The notes below the pieces were generated by a model. That model saw only the letters and a list, made by a program, of their open reading frames with translations, did no database searches and was not told the DNA's origin. Below, one piece after another: positions 1 through 9,273 of a stretch of DNA of 64,000 bases. Origin of the DNA: Rhabditophanes sp. KR3021 (taxonomy: Eukaryota > Nematoda > Chromadorea > Rhabditida > Alloionematidae); assembly GCA_963281155.1 (NCBI GenBank), contig CAUJLY010000003.1, forward strand, positions 1,488,001 through 1,552,000. Direction: 5' to 3'. A program made the position numbers and the translations under genes. Each line of letters begins with the position of its first letter. Within the stretch, counting starts at the first letter, position 1.

Positions 1-2
1 TG

Positions 3-50
3 GTGGCGCTAGATGAATCTAGAGCTAAGGAAAAGCTCAAGAAAAATTGA
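3..50 (+). CDS. 3' end of an unidentified gene (partial)
   Basis: The window opens inside a plus-strand reading frame that runs 15 codons (ending AKEKLKKN) to a TGA at 48-50. A possible poly(A) signal AATAAA follows at 172-177. The lysine-rich tail is too short to identify. It is called only because the frame is open to the window edge and is followed by a plausible 3' UTR, so it could be a chance opening. Confidence 0.3.
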   Translation: MALDESRAKEKLKKN

Positions 51-190
51 TTGGTAACCTGTAAATAATGTAAACATCGACTTGTGCATAATAATGTAGT
101 TGGTCACCCAAGAAGGTCGATTACAATAGTTACTGGATAACACCGCATTTTTAATTTAAAAAATTTATTTAAATAAAGTATTAAACAAAA

Positions 191-1472
191 TTATTCATCC
201 ACTTCTTGTTCGCTTAACTTGTTATCCCAATTCTTGACATATTCATCTACTACACTCGCATACTCTTCCCAAATCCATTTGACTTCTTCAGCGACACTCT
301 GTTTCTTTGAATTCATGGTAGTTCCTAGTAAGATTAAAACTTTTCTAATAATTTCATTTTCTTTCTTTTCCATGACGGCAATTCTTTCCTCACTGATTAC
401 GTAGAAGGATTTCTTCCAATTTTGAAGTTCGATATCTTCTAATAAAAGGAAACGAATATTTGCTCGCATTGAAAAGGTTGGTTCGCTGTCTGATGAGAAG
501 ATTGTGCTAAAAAAGTATAAATATTTATCCTATTATGCAACTTACAAAGGATAATTAGCCTCAAGAATAGCCTTCTTCATCCCACTAGTCGGAACCAATT
601 TGAATCTAGCCAATAAACTAAACAACAACTCATGCGAAACTTTGATTCTATTATGAATATTATCAGCCAACTTAAACCCATACTCCAACCACAATCTGCA
701 ATTTTCATGGCCACCGTAACATACGAAAATTTGATTTCCTTCTCTCACGGATGTTGAAGCAGTTGAAACTCTGTATCTATGAATGCTTTTGTAATGATGT
801 CCCAAGCACGCAGCGTTGGAATCGTGATTTAACATATCTACAAGTGGAATCACAGCAATTGTATCGCCATCGGTATTGTCTAACAAACAATTGGGCTCAT
901 TTTCAACGTAAATGCATCTGGTGTTTACTAATTGCCAGGCCCAGTTGATTCTAGCTCTGTCGAGGTTCTTGAGTTCTTCAATTTGACTGAATTTCTCTAC
1001 TACTAAGGCAAGTTCGGCTTTTTGACCAATTAGAAAAGCTTTCATTTCATTTGGCAAATGTTCGGGCACCAAGTCAGGCATATCCAAGACTGGAGTGTAA
1101 AATTTCTTTGGCAATATGTCAAAGTAAGGTTTGAATTTGGTTTTTTGGTCAGTTGGCTCGTATGCGAAAAAGAGGATAAGCATTTCCAGTGGAGTAAGTT
1201 TAACTCTAAAAATAATATTATAAGAAAACAGTTAAATTAAGGTACCTTTTAGCAATGCCTTCATATTTCCTCATGCTAGCAATTTTAGCTCCAGTGATTA
1301 AGAGAGAATCGGGAATGTCAATGATATCTTCATTCATTCTTGAACACTTGGTGGCAAATAAGCCATAGCCGGATTCAGGTCCGTCGTACCTTAAGACATA
1401 ATTACCCCAGACGACTCCATTTTCCTTAGTCCATTGAGTGAAATTTTGAATTAGTTCCTCGTGGTTTGCCAT
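191..1472 (-). CDS. SETD4-like SET-domain lysine methyltransferase
   Basis: Three exons join in frame: 1472-1246, 1205-546 and 506-191, with introns of 40 and 39 bp (GTACC..TTTTTAG and GTAAGT..TTTTTTAG), giving 400 residues. The N-terminal part carries the split SET start (ESGYGLFATK, about residues 35-45). The middle carries the SET core: a VIPLVDMLNHD segment (AdoMet/catalytic loop) and CYGGHENCRLWLEYGF, which matches the SETD4 pattern of a YG-H-N-R-L-EYGF block better than SETD3 or SETD6. The third exon supplies a helical C-terminal region where SETD4 and Rubisco methyltransferases carry a substrate-binding domain. Length is near human SETD4 (440). It is divergent from RPS25 and shares its upstream region. 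Assignment to SETD4 rather than a sister family is by motif memory. Confidence 0.85.
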
Positions 1473-1809
1473 TATTTCTAATATGTCTTTAAATAACTTT
1501 TAGATTGGTACTATTCAAACTTGTCAAATTTATTTTGAAAGACATACTTTACCAATGTTTGGATAGGACGGGTCTTGTGGTAGTAGTTGTTGGATAAACG
1601 TGTAATGTTCCTAGCAAATAATTAAAATTTTAAAAATTGGCTGTTTGTAAATCAAAAAATAGCCTCTTTTTGTTATTGTTTTGGGTAAAAGGTTAGATCG
1701 TTAATTTTTATAAATTAAGTCTTATCTAAAATGTTGCGTTTCGTATTTATTAGCTTTGTTTTACTCGATTACTGATAGTTAATTTGATAATTTAAGGTTT
1801 TAATTTAGG
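1473..1809. promoter_or_regulatory. Shared upstream region of SETD4-like gene and RPS25
   Basis: This 337-bp stretch separates two divergent start codons and must hold both promoters. It is AT-rich with no ORF. Next to RPS25 it ends in TTTAATTTAG (AG at 1807-1808), one base before the ATG, which reads as a trans-splice or 5' UTR intron acceptor. No TATA element stands out. Confidence 0.5.
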
Positions 1810-2209
1810 ATGCCACCAAAGACATCGAAAAAGGCCGACACCAAGGCCGGAAAAGCTCCAACCAAGAAGAAGGAAGGTGGAGGAAAAGCCAAGAAAAAGA
1901 AGTGGTCCAAGGGAAAGGTCCGTGACAAGCTTAACAACGTAGTTCTCTTCGACAAACCAACTTATGATAAACTTTACAAGGAAGTAAGTTAACGAGTTCA
2001 TTAAATTATCCTAACCTTTGCGTTTCCAGATCGTTTCATGCAAATTGATCACCCCATCAGTCGTCTCTGAACGTTTGAAGTGCCGTGCTTCTTTGGCCAA
2101 AGCTGCCCTTCGTGAACTCGAAGCTAAAAGCTTGATCAAATTGGTTGTCAAAAGCAGCGCTCAATTGGTTTACACTCGTGCCACCAAAGGTGATGATGTC
2201 GTCGAATAA
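1810..2209 (+). CDS. RPS25: 40S ribosomal protein S25 (eS25)
   Basis: Two exons, 1810-1983 and 2030-2209, with a 46-bp GTAAGT..TTTCCAG intron, encode 117 residues. The lysine/alanine-rich N-terminus leads into the invariant [16 protein letters not shown] block (about residues 30-45). Exon 2 carries the winged-helix part with [13 protein letters not shown] and [10 protein letters not shown], ending [12 protein letters not shown]. The ending and the 117-residue length resemble the C. elegans protein. eS25 sits on the head of the 40S subunit near the E site and is needed by several IRES elements. The codons are C-rich at third positions compared with the flanks, as expected of a highly expressed gene. 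A poly(A) signal AATAAA is at 2244-2249. Confidence 0.97.
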
Positions 2210-2249
2210 ATTGTTTGTCTTTTAATTTGTTATAATATCCTCAAATAAA

Positions 2250-3124
2250 AAGTTGTTGTTAAATGGTTTGTATAATAAATTTCGTTAATTAAGAATTTTA
2301 GTAGTTAGAGATTGTGATACTCATTAACTATTTCAGTTCTTTTGGTGGAACATATTTGTTGCTTCAAACTACAGCTAATAAGCTCATAAAAGAGGATTCT
2401 TCAGTTAAGCTAAAACTTTGGAGGGTGTCTGAAATAAATTCTTCGACAGCATCATTGCAACGATCAGAATATGCTTTTTAAGAAATGTATTTAGAGTTAG
2501 TTGACGGTTGTTATTGATAAACAAGAAGTAATTAAACTGTTTTTATTTCGATATTGCAGCTATATACATTAATAGAATGACATAATATAAATACTCAATA
2601 GGTATATTTCCTTAGCATGTATTACTATGAAATATATAGATGATATCTTATATTCAACACTTATTATGTTTCAAATCACTTTTCATAAATACTATTGTTA
2701 ACAAAAACTCATATTATGCATTCAAAGACTCTTTTTTGGAGATAACTTCCATTTTATACATATTTAAACGCTTCTATAGACAAAAACTTTTATTTACTTA
2801 ATAAACCTATTACCTATCTTCTTAAAGCAAAAATATAATTATGCAAACGAATAGCCCCGCCAATTGAATTCGAAATTGCCACAAAACTAAGACTAAATTC
2901 CCTCTTTTCTTTGGAGTCCGACGATGTATTTCTGTAAACGTGCTGACATATGCCTTCGGATACTTGGAAAATGATCCGTCATTATCCGGACCCTATGAAC
3001 CATCACGGACAACTGGGAAATTTAAGAGATATCTTAATTAAAACACACATTCTTTGTCATTTAAATGTATAAAAACTACACATATCATTAAGCAATTTAC
3101 TCTTTATTATACAAAATTATTAAA
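2250..3124. other. Intergenic, with a transposase fossil and one short ORF
   Basis: Apart from the hAT-like remnant at 2328-2480, I see no gene. A minus-strand open stretch around 2890-3010 has an AUG and roughly 35 codons, rich in Arg and His, which I cannot match to anything. The rest is AT-rich filler. TTTATT at 3103-3108 is the probable minus-strand poly(A) signal of the next gene. Confidence 0.4.
2328..2480 (-). mobile_element. hAT-like (BED/ZBED-type) transposase fragment
   Basis: Minus-strand translation gives about 50 codons reading KAYSDRCNDAVEEFISDTLQ, then SFSLTEESSFMSLLAVV, a TGA, and SNKYVPPKELK before TAG. The order of a helix ending in D-L-x-P/S-F-S, a V/TE-x-x-x-F-x-x-L block, and a YxVPxR/K block is that of the region before the catalytic core of hAT transposases. 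Only this piece is present and it contains a stop, so it is a dead remnant. No terminal inverted repeats or target duplication were seen. The identification rests on motif order alone. Confidence 0.45.
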
Positions 3125-3975
3125 TTAATGAGGAATATCACTCAAACTACTCTTCTTTCTATTAACCTTTCTCTCGAAGTGATCAGGAATAGTAGGCCCG
3201 AATTGCTGGCCATATCCTATAACTATTGGTTCCAGACCTGCATTGATACCTCCACTGAGCGGCATTCTGTAACCGACTCCATTTCTTTCAACTGGAACGG
3301 CAAAGTCAATACCTCCATCAACAAAGTAAGCAAGCGATCTTTCTACTTCAAGTCCAAAGGCAGCTGTATTGACAAAGTTGTTGCACATCGGTTTTTTGCA
3401 TCTAAGGGGAACGAAATTTCCAGGAAGAACGGCTACTGGTTCGGAAGGTAATTTGTCTCTTGCTTCATTGAATTGAGGAGATTGTGCGATTGTTTCTATT
3501 GTTTCGGGAGATAATTTGAAGGTGTTGATGGGGTTTAAAAGCTGCCCGTATGAAGCACGTACATTTGGCCTACCGACTCGGATACCACCCTTCAAATCAT
3601 CTATTCCCCACCCAGGAATTGGGATGTTTAAATTGCCATCAACTGATACCTTTAAATATTTAAATTATTGAATTAATACAAAATTACCCTGGTTCCGGGA
3701 TTGACGTCTACGCCCATATTGTAAGTTGAAGTCATTGGAAATGCTGGGCCGCTAATGTCTGAAGCATCACGTCCAGGATAAGGATTATAATATGGAGGTA
3801 AATTATAATCGGTAAATCTAGGTTGATAAGGCGCTGGATTAGGTGGGAATGCCTGTCTTCTGTATCGATAAAAACATTCTAAATAAATATGATTACACTG
3901 TTATTCTCAGAAATAAAATTTACCTAATTCCACAAAAAGACAAATAAAAATCAGCAATTTCATCTTAATGACCAT
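3125..3975 (-). CDS. Secreted nematode protein, Pro/Tyr-rich, unknown function
   Basis: Exons 3975-3924, 3878-3688 and 3649-3125 join to 255 residues. The ATG at 3975 (or the second one at 3963, which gives a cleaner signal) starts a hydrophobic leader KLLIFICLFVEL. After it come a Pro/Tyr-rich segment (about residues 25-60) and a globular part (80-255) with a C-x4-C pair in LRCKKPMCNNF and a glycine-rich stretch containing VDGGIDFAVPVERNGVGYR. No transmembrane segment follows the leader, so it is probably extracellular or cuticular. I do not recognise a named domain. The Cys pair followed by a beta-rich V/G-rich stretch resembles small nematode-only secreted families. It has its own poly(A) signal at 3103-3108 and is divergent from the next gene. 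Confidence 0.7.
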
Positions 3976-4249
3976 ATTATCACAAATGAAATAGAAAGTA
4001 AAAGGAAGTTGTTATGTTCCTTTTACGTCCAGCAATAAAATCTATTATTAATGTTCAGTTTCCTGTCAAAGGATGTGTCTTTGTTTCAATTTGATTTAGA
4101 TCATCTCCGGGTATTTTTATAACCTAGTTAGTAGACGACAATGATGGGATATTGTGATTTTTGTTAGGTGTAATGGAACAACTGTTTTTGCTGGCAACAA
4201 GTAGAGAGGATATGTCGATTAAAAAAAGAAAAGCTAATTAGTTGCCAAG

Positions 4250-4992
4250 ATGAAGGTTTTGATCTACTTTGCAGCTATAAATATTTGCCTAGCTGATATT
4301 TTTGAAACTCTTAACAATGCTAACAAAATTGATGGTAAGAATTACATAAGACTCACATTTATTTCCACTTTCTTATAGAAGTAATCCCTCAAGAAGCTAA
4401 GCAATTTTACCAAGGCTTAACCCAGTCCGACAAAAACGTCCTAACCGACCTTATCCACAACTTAAACAACTACACCTCTTCTGACGACATCTTAGCAGAC
4501 TTGAAAGGAAAATCTTCTTTTCTCTTTGACAAAGCATCAACATTCATCTTATCATTTAAAAGTATTTTCGGTAATTTAAAGGAACAGTCTCAAGACTTTG
4601 TCAAAGAAGTAAGTGCCCAATTAGTCCCAATTTAAAATTACGTTTGCCTTTAGTGCCTCCAAACAGCCCAATCCATCTTTTCTTCCGGCCTTAATATGTC
4701 TAATATACGGTCGCAACTTGGAACAATCATCCACAAGTACAAAGTCTTAAATGAAGAAACAAAAACAGACCTCGAACTTGCTTTTCCTAAAATTGCTGCT
4801 ATCTATAGTAATCCAATTGTCAAGACTATTTTGGAAAGTGTTCTAGGAATTAACTTTGATGATGAATCACCTCAACCAACAACCTTAATCCATCCTAATC
4901 CCACTAATCCACCTAAGTCAACTCAACAAACATCCTTTGACTCAGGCAATGATGTTATTGAAGAAAAATTTGAAAGAAAGAAGGTTGAGTAA
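4250..4992 (+). CDS. FAR-like (fatty acid/retinol-binding) secreted protein
   Basis: Three exons, 4250-4334, 4379-4608 and 4654-4992, give 217 residues. The leader MKVLIYFAAINICLA is a signal peptide. The mature part has the FAR layout: a VIPQEAKQFYQGLTQSDKNVL block matching the family's LIPxEVxxFxxxLTxxDKxxL start, further amphipathic helices, a second block KVLNEETKTDLELAFPKIAAIY matching the helix before the FAR PxLxxxF motif, then a 45-residue Pro/Thr-rich tail. FAR proteins are nematode-only, all-helical carriers of fatty acids and retinol released into body fluids or hosts. Identity is by pattern and the sequence is clearly diverged. A similar gene lies at 32985-33734. Confidence 0.65.
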
Positions 4993-5147
4993 ATATAAAA
5001 AATGTATGGTTTCAAAAATATATATTTTCAAATCATCAATTTAGATGAATATACACAAATGAATATTAAACAATGGCTTTTTTGAAAATAAAAGAATCAG
5101 GTGATAGTCGTATGTGTTTTCTGAAATAAAGATCTTTATAAAGTTTA

Positions 5148-6186
5148 TTACTCTTGGGCTTTTGGTGTCTGGGAACGGGAGTTGTCAGCGGGTGATCTGA
5201 AACATTCATTTTTAAATATTTAAATTGGCATTTACTTATAAATTACCTTGACGCACTATTTTCCCGGGACCATTTCTTTGGGGACTCAGCTTCACTAATC
5301 TCCTTTGAATCTTCGGGAGACTTACTTTTGGATCTTGAGCTTTCCTTTTCTCTGACTGGACTTCTGCTTCTTGAGTGTGAAGGAGTTCTGTTTCTTCTAA
5401 AATGCAAAAGTTAGTTCAATTCGTTCTAATCAAGGCTTAAGATATTTTGATGGTTACGACTCCATTAAACAGGTACCTGGATGAAGGATAAAAGTGATGA
5501 TGCCAATCAGCTGCATCATATTTGTTGAAGAAAAACAAAAACTAAGTTACCTCTTTTAGATGGTCCAATTTTGAGATGGTAGTGTGTGTGATCATGATGG
5601 GCACAGGTTAAGGAAGCGATGATGATGACGGAACGGGGAAGAAGATAGCAATGATGTGTGTGTGAAGATCGCAGATGATGTAGAGGACGAGCTGAGGCTA
5701 AAATATAGTTCATCGGTATTTTGTTTTGTTTTTGATGATAATAATAAGTTAACACAAAATGTAATAGAATTTGGGAATATAAATAAAAGTGGAGACCATC
5801 AAACATACCTTGATTGTCTAGGAGATCTTTCTCTTGATCTGTCTCTAGGTGATCTGTCTCGCCTGTAGTCATCTCTGTTACGTGTCCGTCCATGAGCTAA
5901 CTCTACCCGAACTCTGACTCCGCAAACTTTCCTAAAATTGGTTAAGTTAATGAAGAGATTGGTCCTAAACAGACCCTCCATCCAAATGCCTAACAGCATC
6001 CTCGGCATCTCTGGTCTTTTCAAATTCAACGAAAGCAAAACCCGGTGGTCTACGTGCTACCCAAGTCTTTCTAATTCTTCCGTACCTTCCAAATGCAGAT
6101 TCTAACTCGTTGGGAGTGGCGTCGTCTGGCAAGTTGCCTACATACAACTTACCTCCACCGAGGTCTTGGTTGTCACGGCGTGACAT
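5148..6186 (-). CDS. SR-family splicing factor, SRSF3/SRSF7 (RSP-6) type
   Basis: The productive model joins 6186-5975, 5931-5809, 5396-5247 and 5196-5148 into 177 residues. Residues about 12-85 form one RRM, with RNP2 LYVGNL, the RNP1 core [10 protein letters not shown], and the WVARRPPG stretch typical of SRSF3/7. No CCHC zinc knuckle follows, so it resembles SRSF3 and C. elegans RSP-6. The remainder is an RS domain ([19 protein letters not shown], then RSKSKSP). Function by family: nuclear binding of exonic enhancers, recruiting U1/U2AF, and mRNA export. Intron 2 is 412 bp, roughly ten times the neighbours, and holds a stop-containing cassette exon (5551-5697), which suggests autoregulation by unproductive splicing. 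Exons are in phase at every junction. Confidence 0.9.
5551..5697 (-). other. Candidate poison cassette exon of the SR-protein gene
   Basis: Within the long second intron, a segment is bounded by TATTTTAG (AG at 5699-5698) and GAG/GTAACT (GT at 5550-5549). It is 147 nt. Entered from the upstream exon (phase 2), it reads serine-rich codons and then hits an in-frame TGA at 5594-5592. Inclusion would truncate the RS domain and expose the message to nonsense-mediated decay, the usual SR-gene feedback design. Splice sites and the stop are seen directly; the regulatory role is inferred. Confidence 0.55.
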
Positions 6187-7190
6187 AATTTATCAACTCC
6201 CTAAAAAGATCGTCAAAATTGTGTTTTGAAAAGGAAAAAGCAATAAAAATGATAATTAAGAGAGCACGTAGTCGACAGGGTTGTGATTGGTGTAATACGT
6301 ACTCGTTCAAATAAAATACTACGCTTAATTATTAATACCCCAATCTCTTTTTACTGCTTTTCTTTTACGTACTTAATAACTAGTATCAAGAAAGAGATAA
6401 TTTAGCAAGGGAAATAAATATGAAGGGAAACGATGTACAGACACAACTCAAACAAATAGAGATGTTAAGGGGAGATGATGGGTGTGTAGTAGGGGTCGTC
6501 GTTGTTTTGTCGAGAACTGAAAAGATATCAAATTTAAAAGAAGACTATAACTATACACAGAAGCTTCCTAATAACTAAAGTCGGAGTGAGAAGTTGCAAA
6601 GAGATGTGTCATGTCTATATTAGTGTACTTCTCATTTAGTCAAAATAACAACAAAAATTCATACTATTATATGAATAAAAATGCATGTAATAAATTGTTG
6701 CCTTCTTTTTTTGACATCTTAATGAGAAATAAGTAGAAGAGACATCCAAAATATATCCAAATTATTATGGTGCTGTCGCACAAATATTTTGGTGTTAAGC
6801 GGAATATTGAATTAATTTTTGGTGTAGTCTCATTAATTATATTCAAAATTAATAATAACATTAGTATAGAAAAGTGGATATTATTTAAACTACATACGTG
6901 TCGTTTGTTATGTTGCATTATATGTCTAGTTTTGAAGAGAGACCCCAAGCAGTACCTGTGTATAGATTGAAGATATAAATTCTGTGTCCCCATCATGACT
7001 AAAGGATTAGGAGAAGTAGTTTATAAATGATTGCTAATAAATGTATGTGCATGAATGGGGATGTATCTATTTCATGGTAGTTTATTCATAAAAGTGTGCA
7101 TTTTTGGTGTGTTTGTTTTAAATCTTTAACGTACCAGGACATCAGATATTATATTGCTATTTTTAAGGGATTAAGGTTTATCCTGCATAT
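6187..7190. other. Intergenic, no gene seen
   Basis: About 1 kb of AT-rich DNA lies upstream of the SR gene (promoter expected near 6190-6350) and downstream of the first LRR-like gene. A 109-codon minus-strand opening at 6667-6996 is Ile/Leu/Asn-rich, lacks splice or start context, and looks like chance. Confidence 0.4.
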
Positions 7191-7272
7191 TTGATTAAGC
7201 TTTAATATATTTTGATTAAGCACTTAATATATCTTTAATTAAGCACTCAATAGATTTTTGATTAAAAAATTT
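7191..7272. repeat. Short tandem repeat, period about 22-23 bp
   Basis: Four consecutive units begin with TTGATTAAGC or TTAATTAAGC and continue xCTxAATAxATxTT; the last is truncated. It lies just downstream of the stop codon of the 7343-8908 gene, in its likely 3' UTR or flank. The units differ at a few positions each. Confidence 0.65.
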
Positions 7273-7342
7273 ATTTAAACATATGCAAATGAGGAAACGA
7301 TGTTAATTTGACCAGCAAATAAAATGGCATAGTTAAGAAATA

Positions 7343-8908
7343 TCAAAAAATTGTTAATAATTTCTTAGTCTCAGTATATAAGTTCCAGTCTAAATTAGAT
7401 TTAAGATAAATATTGCTGTTTACGGCCTTTTCCTCGTATCTGATATACTTAACAGTGTAAGGAAATCCTTCAACTTGATAGTTACAGCAGTTACTTTTAA
7501 CATCAAACTTAATTTCACTTGAACAGTCACAGCAATTATAAACACTCATAATCTTAACATTTTCTGGCAAATTAATACGGTTGTCTTTCAAACATTCACA
7601 AAAGAGAACTTCTAGTTTTGTGAAATCCTTGAAATAATCGGGATTATTAATTAAATTGACATCTTTGACTTGGTTGTTAAGGCCATTTTCATGATATTTC
7701 TTCATATGTCTTAGGCAAAGAATCCTTACATTAGGGAAAGCGGCAGATAATTCTTTGTTAAATCCCATTTTCAAGTAATTTGCACAACCAACGATAGACA
7801 ACATTTCTACACTCTTTGATCCTTTCAAAATATAATCATTTAACATGTTGTATGTTTTGGTAACCGGATGATCCTCGAATAAAATTATTTTCATAAAAAG
7901 TTTGCCCAACTTAGGGGCAGTTGCAACATGCCCGAAGATTGTTTGAGCATTGAAGGATTTGAAGTTCCTATCTAATAAAAGATACAAGGAAGTCAGATTT
8001 GAAAAGTCCATGGCTCTGTATCCATTATTATAAGGCAGGTTATCAATAGACAAAGCAAGCTTCGTATAAGAATATGTGTATAATGGATCAATGTTATTAG
8101 AATGGTAATTAGCATTTAATTGATACCCAACATCCAAGTTGTAATAAGATAAAGCACGATCAAAATTAGCAACAAACAGTCTTTTAAATTCACTTTCTTC
8201 GATCTCTGATGTTGATTGTTCTTCAACAGGGCTGAAAACAATTTCCTTCTGAGCACTGTCATCAATCATATTAATTTCACCACACCGAGAGTCTTTCAAC
8301 CCTCTACATAAATGGAGAAAATCATCATACCCAATTTGATCAACGTTTCCTCTTTCATCGCCTTTTGATAAAATCAATTTGCTAAAGTTGGGCATCTTAT
8401 CTCTGATGTTTTCAAGGAGAAGGGGATACCTCCTTCGTAACCAAAAGAAAAGAATATACATCTTGATGCCGGCAACACATGTGATCTTATTAGACTCTAA
8501 AATAGTCGACAAGTAAATCCAACAATCTTCAATTTCGTTGTCATGATAGACGATCTTTGTAAAGATGTCGAATTTGTCCAAAACGGCTTGACTCAGCGAC
8601 CCTAATTTGTGTAAGGCATCTGGATGTAACCTGAAGTCCGTTGAGGCATTTATTATTTCTAAGCAACTTCCCAAGGCGTCTTCATCCAATAAGATACTTT
8701 CATTCACAGCATAGGCTTCTTGGAGAGAGGAAAAAGGCTTACCAAATAGAGTACCCTTGATTGATTCATCATTTTCTTGACTATTGGTAATTATTAGTTG
8801 AGCAGGGACTTTTTTTAGAATTGCGTGGTTGATCATGCCGTTAGGATTGTTAAAAAGCGAAATCCCATCCATATCAACATCAGGATCCATATCTTTTTGT
8901 TCGCTCAT
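7343..8908 (-). CDS. Unknown LRR-like protein, paralogue A (intronless)
   Basis: A single uninterrupted frame of 521 residues runs from the ATG at 8908. That ATG directly follows the acceptor AATTATTTAG-C, so the extra upstream codons are probably untranslated and the mRNA is probably trans-spliced. It has an acidic N-terminus (DMDPDVDMDG), then alternating hydrophobic blocks that look like irregular leucine-rich repeats (LTSLYLLLDRNF; FPNVRILCLRHMKKY; FTKLEVLFCECLKDNRINLP). A conserved Cys cluster (YNCCDC, NCCNYQ) comes near the end, and the protein closes with an LDWNLYTE tail. No F-box, signal peptide or membrane segment is evident. The neighbour at 9274-11193 shares the GxxFGxxFxSLxEA block, the LRR blocks, the C-rich block and the DWNxY tail. 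I do not recognise the function; nematode F-box/FTH-like expansions are the nearest idea. Confidence 0.7.
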   Translation of the reverse strand: MSEQKDMDPDVDMDGISLFNNPNGMINHAILKKVPAQLIITNSQENDESIKGTLFGKPFSSLQEAYAVNESILLDEDALGSCLEIINASTDFRLHPDALHKLGSLSQAVLDKFDIFTKIVYHDNEIEDCWIYLSTILESNKITCVAGIKMYILFFWLRRRYPLLLENIRDKMPNFSKLILSKGDERGNVDQIGYDDFLHLCRGLKDSRCGEINMIDDSAQKEIVFSPVEEQSTSEIEESEFKRLFVANFDRALSYYNLDVGYQLNANYHSNNIDPLYTYSYTKLALSIDNLPYNNGYRAMDFSNLTSLYLLLDRNFKSFNAQTIFGHVATAPKLGKLFMKIILFEDHPVTKTYNMLNDYILKGSKSVEMLSIVGCANYLKMGFNKELSAAFPNVRILCLRHMKKYHENGLNNQVKDVNLINNPDYFKDFTKLEVLFCECLKDNRINLPENVKIMSVYNCCDCSSEIKFDVKSNCCNYQVEGFPYTVKYIRYEEKAVNSNIYLKSNLDWNLYTETKKLLTIF

Positions 8909-9273
8909 TGCTAAATAATTAAGACAAATAAATAAGAGTCTGTATAGCGAGGCACAGCACAATAATGAGTGATATTAGAAACAATTTGGTCACACTAAAA
9001 AAGTTGCCAAAAGACATTTAAATCGATGTGGTAAGATGCGGAAAGGCATTTGTACCAGGTACAAAAGAGAACCTATGCTTTCTTTGTCCTAATGTTGTAG
9101 AAATTGTTAGGAATAATATGTCTGCCTTACATTTGGCGACTGGAGTTGTTATTTTAGGATGAGAGTATGTGTATTGTATAGACGATAATGGTTTTATCCA
9201 TTAACTACAAGAGTTTTGCGTATGTTAATTAAATAAGAAAAAGTTGATTTATTATAATTATAAATAAATAAAT
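8909..9273. other. Spacer between the two LRR-like paralogues
   Basis: 365 bp with no ORF. It contains the acceptor-like AATTATTTAG before the 8908 start and, towards 9273, an AT-rich 3' flank of the next gene. Nothing else is seen. Confidence 0.4.

Noticed and set aside
6667..6996. 109-codon minus-strand ORF
   Set aside because: AT-driven Ile/Leu/Asn composition, no homology, no splice or acceptor signal near its start.
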